Source of the DNA: Pelagomonas calceolata
Lineage: Eukaryota > Sar > Pelagophyceae > Pelagomonadales > Pelagomonadaceae
Direction of reading: 5' to 3'
NCBI GenBank assembly: GCA_918797485.1
Contig: CAKKNE010000003.1
Coordinates: 2,356,001 to 2,420,000, forward strand
Length of the DNA stretch: 64,000 bases
This document shows, piece after piece, positions 19,385-28,953 of this stretch. Made by a program: the position numbers and the translations under genes. The notes beneath the pieces were generated by a model, which was not told where the DNA came from, made no database searches, and saw only the letters and a program-made list of their open reading frames with translations. How positions within the stretch are numbered: the stretch's first letter is position 1; each line of letters opens with the position of its first letter.

Positions 19385-19813
19385 ATGTCGAACGGATTCC
19401 GGCGCGGCCCTCTCGATTTCGAGTCTGACGCGGCCGCGAGGCGGGCCGCGCGCGTGGAACGCGACTGGGCCCGGGAATCGGCCGCGAGGCTCCGGGCCCC
19501 GCGCATGATCGACGTGCATGGAATCAAAGAAGAGTTGAATCAGCGGCAGGGGCAGCTCTTGACGGAGATCCAGCAAATTAATGACGTCTTGCACGCCCAC
19601 ATAATGGAGACGGTGGATGGGCTTTCCACGAGAGAACTTCGCGCGCCCGGCGGCGACGGCGACGCGCTCACCGGTGCAAAGCTCCGGAGCATAGAGCTCC
19701 AGCTCAAGGCGGCCGCGCTCCAGGGCGAGTTCAAAGGCCTGGAGGCGGCGCGCGATCTCCTGCACGAGGCGGGCGTCCGCGCCTTGAATGAACGTCTGGC
19801 CCAGAGAGAGTAA
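19385..19813 (+). CDS. Small coiled-coil protein
   Basis: 142 aa. After a charged N-terminus (MSNGFRRGPLDFESDAAARR) the central part is a heptad-like helix (IKEELNQRQGQLLTEIQQIN) and the C-terminal part another (LRSIELQLKAAALQGEFKGL). No transmembrane segment or signal peptide is visible. I recognise no family. Length and helix content would fit a small structural or adaptor protein, but this is inference. ATG context AATCATGTCG is unremarkable. It lies on the same strand as the PIN-like gene and is separated from it by 118 bp. Confidence 0.6.
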   Translation: MSNGFRRGPLDFESDAAARRAARVERDWARESAARLRAPRMIDVHGIKEELNQRQGQLLTEIQQINDVLHAHIMETVDGLSTRELRAPGGDGDALTGAKLRSIELQLKAAALQGEFKGLEAARDLLHEAGVRALNERLAQRE

Positions 19814-20006
19814 AAATTAGTTGGAACGATGCGTAGCAGGGGCCACCCCGGTCATCCATTTGAAGCCCCAAAAGAAGACAAGACAAGATAGGCGAAACGC
19901 CGGAAGTTATATCAGCCTCCGGGAGGGTTCGCGCGGGATAATAAGCCACATTGACAACAGGGCAGGGACAATAAGCTGGCCGCGGCGCGTGTGCGTCGCG
20001 GCGAGA

Positions 20007-20795
20007 TCAGCACGAGAATTCGGCGCAGGCCGCGTCGAAGGCGTCGGCCGCGGCGGCTTTTTGCGCCGCGCGCGCCGCGCGGTGCTCGAGCTTGCGCAGA
20101 TTTCTGGAGCGGCGCTTCTCGTGGCGCGAGCGGCGCACGGCGCGCGCCTTGGCCTCCTCGTCGGACGCGTCGTCGTCCGTCACGACGGCCGCGGCGACGG
20201 GCGCGGGTTTGGCGGGCGCCGCCTTCACGACGTCCGCGTACGCGACGGGCGCCTTGGCCACGTCGTCGACGAGCGCGAGCACGTTCGGGACGACGTCGGC
20301 GAAGAGGCCATCGGTTTCGCCGTCCTCCTCGACGGCGGCCTCCTTGACGAGGCGCGCGGCGTCGGCCGGGAAGACGGTCAAGCTCGAGACGAACGGCGTG
20401 CGCGCCGCGGTGGCGAGGTTGAGGCCCAGGTCGGACCCGTCAAACGCCGTGCGCCAGCTGATGTTGTCGTCGTAGTCGTCCGTGTCGGCCCTCGTGTGCC
20501 ACCAGCGCGACGCGGTGGAGCAGGAAGACGACGTGGAGGACGTGGAGGAGGATGAAACCGAGCTGAAAGAATTCGTGCGCGAGCGCGCCGGCGATCTGGA
20601 GGAGGACAGCTCGGTTAGGGCCGAGGAAACGGAGTCCTCGCTGTCTGACACGTATGAGATCGCGTTCGCGCGGGCCGGCAACGTCTGTGGTGCGGTGTCC
20701 AGCGCACCTGCAGCCATGGAAGCGCGTCTCCTGTTTCTACGCCTCCCACCGCGGCGCGTACGCTTGGGTAGCTTGTGCATTGTTGCAGAATCCAT
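20007..20795 (-). CDS. Low-complexity Ser/Ala/Asp-rich protein, unknown
   Basis: 262 aa from ATG 20795; an ATG at 20717 (MAAGALDTAP) in better context is an alternative. The N-terminus is Arg-rich (KRTRRGGRRRNRRR), followed by a Ser-rich region with many SxxS sites (SSSRSPARSRTNSFSS), then an acidic middle (DTDDYDDNISW), a more hydrophobic stretch (PNVLALVDDVAKAPVAYADV) and a basic helical tail (RRSRHEKRRSRNLRKLEHR). The Arg/Ser and Arg/Lys clusters suggest a nuclear, phosphorylated protein. No domain recognised; translation is full length without frame breaks. Confidence 0.55.
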   Translation of the reverse strand: MDSATMHKLPKRTRRGGRRRNRRRASMAAGALDTAPQTLPARANAISYVSDSEDSVSSALTELSSSRSPARSRTNSFSSVSSSSTSSTSSSCSTASRWWHTRADTDDYDDNISWRTAFDGSDLGLNLATAARTPFVSSLTVFPADAARLVKEAAVEEDGETDGLFADVVPNVLALVDDVAKAPVAYADVVKAAPAKPAPVAAAVVTDDDASDEEAKARAVRRSRHEKRRSRNLRKLEHRAARAAQKAAAADAFDAACAEFSC

Positions 20796-21348
20796 CAAGG
20801 CGATGGTCAGCTATGTCGCGACGCAGTATTGCAGCTTTTGGATGCTCTGCGTTGGTGCAAGTGACTGAGTTTGCAAATTGGCGGTCCCAGAACCACGCTG
20901 GCGCAGCTGGACGGCGGCGGTCCCACGATAAACCCCCAAGAAGGTTTCTCGGCGGCTCACAGACGTATGCGGGACCGGAAATTGCCCTCCCGAGACCCAA
21001 ATTCGGACGCTTGGGCATAAAACAGGCCCGCGGAGGCAGCCCACTTCAAGTTGGAATCGTGGCGAAGGAGGCGCCAGCAGGCAGCCCGGCGCCAGCCCGA
21101 ACGAGCTCCAGATGGTTAATGGCCCGCCCGGGCCCGTCTTCCGCGTGGAAGCATTCAAAAACCTAGTCCCCATCACGCTTGCGAGAGGCAGAGGCCAATG
21201 CGCAATGGGAGCAATGGGCGCACGCAGCCTATAAAGCGCAGCAACCGCTCGCGCAGCCCAAGCGCATCCTTCGCAGCGGCCGCGGTGCTGCCCCTCGAAG
21301 CGCACCGGCCGAGGCGCACCTTTGCACTCCACAGCACAGCATAGACCA
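20796..21348. other. Intergenic gap between divergent genes
   Basis: No gene, repeat or motif that I can support. Confidence 0.4.
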
Positions 21349-23012
21349 ATGAACCTCTTCGTCGCGACCCTCAACGTCGGCAACCGCCCCCTGGAGCCGG
21401 ATCAATTGAATAGATGGTTGCGGGAGGCGAAGCACTGCGACGTCTGTATTGTGTGTTTGCAAGAAGCCCACGTCGTGACCGAACGCCACTTAGAACGGGG
21501 CAAGAGCGTCGCGGCGCTCCTGGCGGCGGGCGCCCTCGCCTGGCCGACCTGGGGGGTGAGTTGTTGCCTGGCGATACCCTACGTGTGCCGGCAGCGGCGG
21601 AAGCGGGAAAAACGGCACGAGAAAGAAAAACAAGAAGCCCGAGCGTTGTCGAACCCTTCATTATCACCGCAGCAGAAGCGCGCGCGCGTGACGCTGGGCA
21701 GCAGTCGTCGGATCCGCGACTGCCTGCACCACCTGGGCTTCAGCGTGCGCAAGAAGCCGTCGCTCGCGTGGGGCCAGCTCCGGTGCTTTGCGCGGCGTCC
21801 TCACGTCGCGTCGATGGCGTAAAGATACACGACACAGGCTCCTCGTCTTCGCGAAGCGCGACGTCAGTGTAGTCTTAAAACGCCACAAGGTCGCGCGCGT
21901 CGGCGGCCTCGTCGTCAACAGGGACCTGGGCACCGGCGTCATGGGCAACAAGGGCGGTCTCGTGTCGACCTTCGTGGTCGAGAAGGAGGGCTTCGCCACG
22001 ACGTGCACGGCGATCAACGCGCACTTGTATGTAGCCGGCGTCCCTCGGTCTCGAACGCCCATCGCTCGCGTCCGGGCTGCGAGGATCGTAACGAGACACA
22101 GAGAGAAGCTACGCGCCGATGGCGTGGAGGTGGACGTACAAAGCCCTCCGTAGTCTCGATGGCGTCGAGAGATACACAACACACAGAGACAAGACAAAAA
22201 AAAAACGCAGGCCCGCCCACGAGGGCAAGTTCCACGAGCGCATGGACGCCCTCGAGGAGATCCTGAAGAAGGCCAAGGTGCTGAGGTCCGACATTGCCGT
22301 GTTGGCGGGCGACTTAAATTGGCGGCTCGACACGGACCACGTCTGGGACGGTAGTGTAGAACACTGCATTCGTGAAGGCGACTGGCGGAGTCTGCGAGAA
22401 GCGGATGAGTTGGTCCGGGCCCACGAGAAGCACGGCGTGCTGTCGGACTGGACGGTGCCGGTGTGTGAGTTCCCACCAACCTTCAAGCTCAAGCCGGGAG
22501 GTATCGAATATGATCCGAAGCGCCTGCCAGCCTGGTGCGACCGCGTGTTGTTCCGAGCGGACACTACTATCAGAACCGTAGTGCGCTCGCATAGATCCTT
22601 TCCGGTGGTGGATACTTCTGATCACAGACCTGTTGGTCTGGAATTAACAATCCAGGACCCGTCGAAGGTACCGGAAAGTCGAATCCGAAGCTTCGGCAAG
22701 AAAATAAGACGGAGCTTCGGGCGGGTCTTCGCGGCGATCCCCGAGGACCAGTCGCCCAAGAACCAGAGGCCGGGCCTCGAGACGTTCCGGTCGAAGTTCG
22801 GGGGCTCCATCTTCACGTCCATCGCGGGCCACGGCCACCCCGAGTTCTCCGACACCGACGACGACGAGAGCGAGGCCGGCGACGTCAGCGCGTCGAGCGA
22901 CGACGAGGAGTCTCAGGAGAGCGCGCGGTTCGTTGAGTCGCCCAAAAGCGACCTGCGGTCCCCCGAGAACGTCGTCGTCGAGGGGAAGGCGTGGCAAGAA
23001 CCCCCTTCATAA
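21349..23012 (+). CDS. Inositol polyphosphate 5-phosphatase
   Basis: Exons 21349-21782, 21838-22026 and 22211-23012 give 474 aa. Signature motifs of the INPP5 branch of the exonuclease-endonuclease-phosphatase fold are present in order: FVATLNVGNR at the start, VCLQEAH (metal-binding Glu), NKGGLVSTF, INAHL just at the second splice, GDLNWRLD, PAWCDRVLF and TSDHRPVGLEL. The enzyme removes the 5-phosphate of phosphoinositides or soluble inositol phosphates in membrane signalling. The C-terminal 130 residues are acidic and Ser-rich (FSDTDDDESEAGD). A Lys/Glu-rich insert (KREKRHEKEKQEARA) sits between the first two motifs. Both introns carry introner core sequence. Confidence 0.9.
21783..21837 (+). 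mobile_element. Introner-derived intron, 55 bp (5-phosphatase intron 1)
   Basis: Carries the core GTCGATGGCGTAAAG and the end GATACACGACACAG. Flank gctcc is repeated on both sides (5 of 8 of a possible duplication). GT donor and CAG acceptor keep frame. Confidence 0.65.
22027..22210 (+). mobile_element. Composite introner-derived intron (5-phosphatase intron 2)
   Basis: Perfect GTATGT donor and ...AAACGCAG acceptor; the exon join is CAC-TTG-CCC. Two core copies lie inside, CGATGGCGTGGAGGTGG near 22118 and TCGATGGCGTCGAGAGATAC near 22158, the second followed by ACACAACACACAG. It reads as a nested or tandem insertion. Confidence 0.6.
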
Positions 23013-23031
23013 TTAGTTACAGTCGTAGGTC

Positions 23032-25244
23032 TTAGTCGAAGTCGTCGCCGTCATCATCATCACCCTTGTGGGACTGCGTGTCCGGGCCGTCGTCAGCGAA
23101 CGGCGCTTCGGCCGGCGCGGCGCCCCCGGCGAACGGCTCCTGGCCCTCGAGCGCGTCCTCCCAGTCCTGCGCGGAGAACGACTGGTGACGGCGTCGCGTC
23201 GACGGCGTGCGAGACGCGGGCCGCCGCACCGGGTTGTCGACCTTGGACTCCGCAATGGCCCCGAGCAAGAAGGCGTCGAACTCGGCCTCGTGGCGGCCGG
23301 CTGCGCGGGAACGAACGCTCGTCGATGGCGTGGGGCGCGACGCCGTCGCCGCGCATGTTAAAAAGAAGGACGCAGGCACGGACCGCAGACGGCGCGCAAC
23401 CTGTTCAAACACCCCAGGCCCTCTCTGACATAGGCGTCGCTCACCTCCGCGTCGCGAGCCAACGCGAGGATCACCGCGCGCAGGTCCTCCCTCAAAACAC
23501 TACGCCTCGCATCGTCGTCGGCCACCGCCCAGTGCGCGTCGAAATCTTGTAAAGCGTGGCGCTTCCGTAATGTCACCTCCGCTCGTTGTACTGGAGGCGC
23601 CGGCACCTCTTCGACGTTCATCTCGATGTCGTCGGCTTGGTTCAATGAAGGCTGCGTGGGCCCCGGTTGCTCTCGGCTCGACTTCTCGGATTTCTCGCGC
23701 CAGGCCTTCAGCGTATGACGCCAATGCTCGTCGGCCTCGTCGGCCACCGGCGCCTTCAATCTCTCAAACCGAGCCTTCTTCCTCGCCTGGAAGGCCTCAT
23801 CATCACCCTCTACGGCTCTCACACAAGCTAAATCTTGTAAGTTCAACACTACTGGATCGTCGCACCGTCTTATCTTAGAAACGTCCTTCGTACTCAACGT
23901 GTGGGCGTCGCACCACCGATCAACTGCAGATTGGAGGTCTTCTGGGATGTCCGCTTGCCTAATGCGAGGCGTCGGCTTCACGTCGTCTTGATAAGGTAGA
24001 GGAGTGAGTACTAACGCAGACGCTTCGAGCGCCGGTTGGAGACACGCCAGGCGCCAATTTGCACTTTTTTTAGTAAGCTTGAACGATATAACAGCGACCT
24101 GCTTCTGGTCCCTCAAACTTCTCGCAAAGGCCGCCAGTAGCACCTTATTTCTCTCACCAGTAGCCCTCAGCAACTGAGCTCGATTTCCCGACGCGCCGCC
24201 CGCATCACCACAGGACCAAGGCGAGCCTAACGCTTCGTCGTAGCACCCGAGCACGACGGCGCCGTACTCGTCGTCGTCCTCATTCGCGTGTTTCAAAACG
24301 TCGGGCGGGCACTGGACGTACTCGCCGCCGTAGTAGTAGGCTTTTACTAATTCATCCGCATCAAAGGGGTCCGCGTCATCTTTATCCGTTCGGACATATT
24401 CCCTCGTGGTTGCTATGGTATTTCCCGCCTCCCTTGTTTGTTGTTTCAATGCTAGTTGTTTCGACTCCTCTGCTAATGGTTGTGAAGTGACATAACACGT
24501 CAATCCGGGCGCTAATTTGAGTTCCATCGGTTTTTGTATACGAACCTTGCACGCCTCCAATCGCCCGCACGCCTCCTGCGTGAGTAGTGCTATATCATCA
24601 GCACTACCTTTAACAAAGAAGCCCGACACGGGGCCCTTCTTCGTCGCCACCCCACAAGCCTTCTTGAGGAGCTTGGCGCCCTCCAACGCCTCTGGAGTTT
24701 TTTCTTGATCCGTCTCGACGATGACCACACATAGCCCAAAAGAAACTTGCGACACGAGCCGCTCGACCATGCCCTTGAAGTCGTCCTTCGCCCGTGCTGC
24801 GTCCTCGTCAGTCGTCCACAGCGCACAGGAAGAATCGTCTGTTATGAGCACCACCCGCTTATTTACCTTTTTCGTACCAATTCGTTTCTGGGCCTCGGCG
24901 ACCATGGCCCCGACGCAATCGACAATGCCAGCGCAATCGTCATCATGCATGGGCCATTCTTCAGAAGATACGGTTTTGATAATCCCGGGCGCCCCGGTTT
25001 TTTCCATCCTCAATAGCTTGACGACATTTAATCCAAGTTCGTTATCGTCGGTATGTAAGTCGTTGTCCGATTCCTTGCAATTAAAGGCGTAGACCGACGC
25101 CTCCGTCGTCTTCGCCGGGGCGTTCGCGCGGCCGAACAGCATGTACTGCGCGACTTCACATGCGCAGCGCTTGACCGTCGCACCGGCGGGGCCTCGTGTG
25201 GCTCGCGCGTCGACGCCTAGACAGTAGGCGCGCTTGTCGGCCAT
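23032..25244 (-). CDS. Ku80 (XRCC5-type) DNA end-binding subunit
   Basis: Exons 25244-23384 and 23300-23032 give 709 aa. An N-terminal von Willebrand-A-like domain (YCLGVDARA... KRVVLITDDSSCALWTT ... FGLCVVIVETD) is followed by the Ku core: MELKLAPGLTCYVTSQPLAE, REYVRTDKDDADPFDADELV, KAYYYGGEYVQCPPDVLK, and a helical arm with VAVISFKLTKKSANWRLACL. The C-terminal exon is short and acidic (DDDDGDDFD). With Ku70 it forms the ring that captures broken DNA ends in non-homologous end joining in the nucleus. Assignment to Ku80 rather than Ku70 is from the absence of a SAP domain and the long C-terminus. It converges on the 5-phosphatase gene, 19 bp away. Confidence 0.85.
23301..23383 (+). mobile_element. 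Introner-derived intron, reversed core (Ku80)
   Basis: The plus strand reads GTCGATGGCGTGGGGCGCG, so the core is antisense to the gene. Terminal repeats are poorly kept (CGCGCAG acceptor). Donor GTCCGT, phase 1, joining GCC-GGC in frame. Confidence 0.6.
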
Positions 25245-25777
25245 CTTATTTGTTTTTGGTGCTGTGCACTGTGGGCGCTCGTTTGGGCGCGCTGCCTCAG
25301 CGTCGCACGTGAGACTTGGCTACACTCGAGAATACGATGGGCGTCACTGCTCCCAGTAATCTGACTGTCAGTGGTTCGCGTAGCACGTCGTTTAGGCCCG
25401 CGGAGCAGGATCTCGGAGGATGGTCTGCTTGCTAGTATCTTTCAGGCCGCTAGTGCGCAAAAATTGTTGACCTATACGTTGAGCTATCTGCGCGTGTCGG
25501 TGTTTTCGATCGCGCGTGTGGCCGTTCTGAGCCGACGTCGTATGAGTTCCGGTGCGCTACCGGGCCCAAGCCTCCTGCGCGCGATTCCTGGCGCGCTTCG
25601 TCGTAGGGGGCTAGGGTAAGCGCCTGCACCGTGTCTGCGCCTGGCGAAAGCGCTCCGGGTCCGTGCTACTAGGGCTAGCAATACAAGTCCTCTCGCCACA
25701 CGCCTCCACCGAATGCCACGCCTCGAACGGCAAGGGGCACGCCGTCGCCGCGACGAAGAACTCACACAAAAAAGAAC
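25245..25777. other. Intergenic gap, two minus-strand neighbours
   Basis: Contains the palindrome at 25431-25454; otherwise nothing recognisable. Confidence 0.4.
25431..25454 (+). promoter_or_regulatory. Intergenic palindrome copy
   Basis: GCTAGTATCTTTC then AGGCCGCTAG, 187 bp upstream of the Ku80 ATG. Confidence 0.65.
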
Positions 25778-26446
25778 TTACGATTCAGACACTTCATGCT
25801 CCCAGCTCGTCGGCGACAGCGCGGCCCGGCCGGAAGCCGCGTAGGCGCGCTCGAGCCGCTCGAGCAACTCGAGCAGCGACCCGAAGGGGTCAATCACGGG
25901 CCGCAGGGCCTTGGCCAACCGGATGGCCGTGTCGGCGTTATACCGCCCTTCGCGCATCATGAAGCTGACGCCCGTCGTCCCCGCCCGGTGCGCGCCCGCG
26001 AGGCAATGTATCAAAACGTTCCTGCCTTCATCTAGATTTGCGGCGATCCAGGCGTGGCAGCCCTCCTCGAAGAATCGGAGGATGTCCTCGTCTGTGTTCA
26101 CTTCTGTCCGCCATCGACTCACCGGGAAACGTCGGTACTGGAACCGGGCATCACCCTCAAAGAAGTTGCACGACGTCAGTTCCTGGCAGTTTACTATTCG
26201 ATAAATGCTCTCGGCTTCTAGTAATTGCACGTTTCTCGCTGCTGTTTGATTCCCCACGAATAACTTCGCATTTGTGGAAGGATGCTGATAGATACAATCG
26301 AGGTGGTTGAACGCCGTCCGGCTTTGTAATGACACGTTCACGCGTTCCAGTAGTTGACGCGCCTCGGCGTCCCAGTCCTCGTCGCGGGCGCGGGGGCTCG
26401 GAGCCGTTCTGATATGGAGGTCGCGGCGCTGGAAGTTGGCCATCAT
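25778..26446 (-). CDS. Dual-specificity protein phosphatase
   Basis: 222 aa from ATG-ATG at 26446. Residues about 60-210 form a DSP domain: AKLFVGNQTAARNVQLLEA at the start, YRRFPVSRWR before the general-acid loop, and the P-loop VLIHCLAGAHRAGTTG, which matches HCx5R with the catalytic Cys and Arg in place. The segment before it, DEDILRFFEEGCHAWIAANL, is the usual helix. It removes phosphate from Tyr and Ser/Thr, probably of MAP kinases or a similar substrate; the target cannot be told. The segment upstream of the ATG also stays open but is Arg-rich noise. No targeting signal. Confidence 0.88.
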   Translation of the reverse strand: MMANFQRRDLHIRTAPSPRARDEDWDAEARQLLERVNVSLQSRTAFNHLDCIYQHPSTNAKLFVGNQTAARNVQLLEAESIYRIVNCQELTSCNFFEGDARFQYRRFPVSRWRTEVNTDEDILRFFEEGCHAWIAANLDEGRNVLIHCLAGAHRAGTTGVSFMMREGRYNADTAIRLAKALRPVIDPFGSLLELLERLERAYAASGRAALSPTSWEHEVSES

Positions 26447-27295
26447 CGCGTTTTCGTTACCAGGGCCGCGGCGGCGGCGTTCGAAGCAGTGGCCTCTTTT
26501 GGTTGGTGCGCTGCGCAGCCCCCGCCGAGTTCTTATGACGGTGGGACCGGGGCAGCAACGGCTTCGTTCGTAGTAACTCGTTGCGTGTGTCCGACGGCGG
26601 AACGCGCGTTGCGTGGGTCCGCTGCGTCTGTTCCGCTGCAAAAAAGCGCTCCGAGCCGCTGTGTGACGAGAGCGTGTTCCGCGGGTGCGGTTTGAGGTAT
26701 GCCTCCATCGGGACCCGTATCAGCTTTCCTTCGGAATGGAATGCAGGCATCAAACAAAGGGACGGTGCGGGGTCGTCTGACAGTCTGCTGACCAGGCATA
26801 GCTCTCACATAGTTCACTGTGCGATCTCCGCGTCTCGCAATTCTCACTCGCCGCGCGCGCGTGCACAGCGCCATTCCTTCAATCCTTGCAGCACGCTGCG
26901 AAATCGGGTGCAAAATCGCTGCTCCGCGGCGAGCAGGCAGCCTTTGCGTCGCCCAGCGATGCAATCGGCTGTGCCGACGCGCGCTTGCACCGCCAAGCCG
27001 CGCGCGGCCGCTCACGGGGGCGCGTCGCATGCCCGCAGTCCCCCTGCAACGCGCGTGCACGAACGGCGCGCCGTCGCCCAAACCACATCACCGCCGCGCC
27101 GCGCAACCCTCGTTGCACACGCACGACGCCGTGACACCAGTGAGGCGACGCCGTGACGCGCCACCACGCGTCACCGCCGCGCCGCGCGCAACCCTCGTCG
27201 CACACGCACGGCCGTGACACGCCAACACATCACCGCCGCCCCGCGCGCAACGCGCGTTGCACTCACAATATACCACGCACAGACAAAAAACAATC
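26447..27295. other. Intergenic gap upstream of the small plastid-protein gene
   Basis: Holds the tandem repeats at 27084-27262. The rest shows no gene or motif I can support. Confidence 0.4.
27084..27262 (+). repeat. Three direct repeats upstream of plastid-protein gene
   Basis: Copies at 27084-27126, 27165-27210 and 27225-27262 share CATCACCGCCGCGCCGCGC and AACCCTCGTTGCACACGCAC or close variants. The last copy ends 34 bp before the ATG at 27296, so they sit in the promoter or 5'UTR. Confidence 0.65.
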
Positions 27296-27679
27296 ATGAA
27301 CCGCCTCATCGCCGCCCTCGCCCTCGGCTCCGCCGCCGCCTTCGCCCCGGCCGCCCGCGCGCCCGCGTCCGTCGTCGTCTTCGGCGGCGCCGGCAAGTAC
27401 GAGGGCCAGATCTTCGGCTTCCCCGAGAAGAAGGACCTCTGGGAGAACTGGGACCCGAACTCGCCGCGCTCGGAGACGAACTTCAACCCGTTCGAGCGCA
27501 ACGCCGACGGCAACGCGTGCGACTGCTCGGGCTACTTCCCCGGCGAGGGCAAGTACTCCGACCCGGCGCGCCCCGACGTCGACTTCGCGGCCATGATGGC
27601 CGAGAAGACGGCCATGGCCGAGATCGAGGCCAACCCCAAGGCCGGCGACGTGCCGGGCGCGCCGGGCCGCCTCAACTAG
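27296..27679 (+). CDS. Small plastid-targeted protein
   Basis: 127 aa from ATG 27296 (AATCATGAACC). The start MNRLIAALALGSAAAFAPAA is a signal peptide ending in an AFAP motif, the bipartite plastid targeting signal of secondary algae with red plastids, with Phe at the cleavage site. The mature part (VVVFGGAGKYEGQIFGFPEK, then KDLWENWDPNSPRSETNFNP and CDCSGYFPGEGKY) is small and hydrophilic, with two cysteines. I have seen similar short plastid proteins in stramenopiles but cannot name a function; stroma or thylakoid lumen are both possible. The strong codon bias and upstream repeats suggest high expression. Confidence 0.75.
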   Translation: MNRLIAALALGSAAAFAPAARAPASVVVFGGAGKYEGQIFGFPEKKDLWENWDPNSPRSETNFNPFERNADGNACDCSGYFPGEGKYSDPARPDVDFAAMMAEKTAMAEIEANPKAGDVPGAPGRLN

Positions 27680-28259
27680 ATTGGCGGTGTCCTTTGACGC
27701 TTCGACCGTTCATCTTTACGTTCCTGACGCATCGTGATCGACAAAGAACAAAGTTATCGTCCGTGTAGTTATTGCGCCGCCTAAAAGGGGTAGTGTGAGT
27801 TCTCGTCTCCTGTCGTGGGTGATGGGGTCGCGCGGCGATGGCGTGGGCGGTTCCGTTGCGTGTAGGAGTTGCCTTGTCGTGTCCGCCTCTAGAGTCTGCC
27901 GGCGAGGCCGCGTGAGAGGCGCGACTCTCGAACTCGCTTGGCGGTACTTGCAAGCTCCGGAGAGCAGTAGGCCGATGCACCAATCATAATCTCACGCCCC
28001 GACGGGTCCTAGACGCCGTACACGAATCCGATGAAACCCGAATATTTGGCTCAAAAAATATTGAGCAAAAAAATTGCGAATTAGAGCAAAAAAAGGACGT
28101 CTAGGCCATAGTGTGCCATCGATAACGGCTCCGCGTATCGCATCACTGTGCGTTAGAACGCGCTGCGCTGCAGCGCGCGCCAGAACGAAGCGTAAGGCAT
28201 CGATTAGGCCGCCAAGGCTACACCAAATTAATTCGCAGCGCAGCACGTCGTCGTCAAGC
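27680..28259. other. Intergenic gap
   Basis: No gene seen. A stretch GCGATGGCGTGGGCGG near 27837 resembles the introner core weakly; A-rich sequence at 28040-28095 precedes the Rab gene. Confidence 0.35.
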
Positions 28260-28953
28260 ATGGCGCCGTCGAAGAAACCGGAGAAGCCGCGCATGGTGAT
28301 ACGCCTGCTGATGATCGGCGACAGCAGCGTCGGCAAGACGAGCTTGGTCGTGCGCTACGACGAGGATAGCTTCAGCGCGACGCCGCGTCCGAACCTGCAC
28401 GCCATCGACGCGACGTGTCCGTGATTGCGTCTGCTTGACGACGACGGTCGCCGGCGCAGGTACCATGTTCATGACGACGATCGGAGTGGACTATCGAGAC
28501 AAGCTTGTAAAGATAGAAGGAAGGGATATCAAGCTGCAAATCTGGGACACCGCGGGCCAGGAGCGCTTCCGATCCCTCACGTCCAACTTCTTCGGCCGCG
28601 CGGATGGCTTTGCGGTCTGCTTCGACGTGGGCGCGCGCGCGTCGTTCAACCACGTGCGCCAGTGGCTCGACGACGTCGAGAAGAACAAAAAAGGGCCCGT
28701 TGAGTTGTGCCTAATCGGCTGCAAGTGCGACCTCGCCGCTGAAAAACGACAGGTGTCGAAGGCTGAGGCTGAAAAATTAGCGGGTGAAAAGGGCCTGCCC
28801 TACTTCGAGGCCTCGGCGAAGACGAACCAGAACGTGGCCGAGGCCTTCGAGGACCTCGCGGCACGGGTCCTTCGCAAAAAAGCTCCGTCTTCGGACGATG
28901 TGGTGCGCCTCGCGGACGAGGCTCCGACGCGTCGCTCGAGGTGTTGTAACTAG
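28260..28953 (+). CDS. Rab-family small GTPase
   Basis: Exons 28260-28386 and 28460-28953 give 206 aa. The G1 loop is GDSSVGKTSL, switch I contains TTIGVDYRDK, G3 is WDTAGQERFRSL, G4 lies in LIGCKCDL (a Cys-Lys in place of the usual Asn-Lys), and G5 is EASAKTNQ. The protein ends in CCN, a dicysteine-type prenylation end. It most resembles the Rab8/Rab1 group of secretory-pathway regulators, but a subfamily call needs alignment. The KCDL form of G4 instead of NKCD is worth noting: the preceding residues read LIGCKCDLA. The stop overlaps the convergent proteasome-fold gene by 4 bp. Confidence 0.92.
28387..28459 (-). mobile_element. Introner-derived intron (Rab gene)
   Basis: Contains CTGCACGCCATCGACGCGAC and then GTGTCCGTGATTGCGTCTGC, the antisense core and the loop seen in the ArfGAP introner. 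Donor GTCCGA and acceptor GCGCAG; possible duplication gtccgaac/gtaccatg is weak (4 of 8). Confidence 0.6.
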
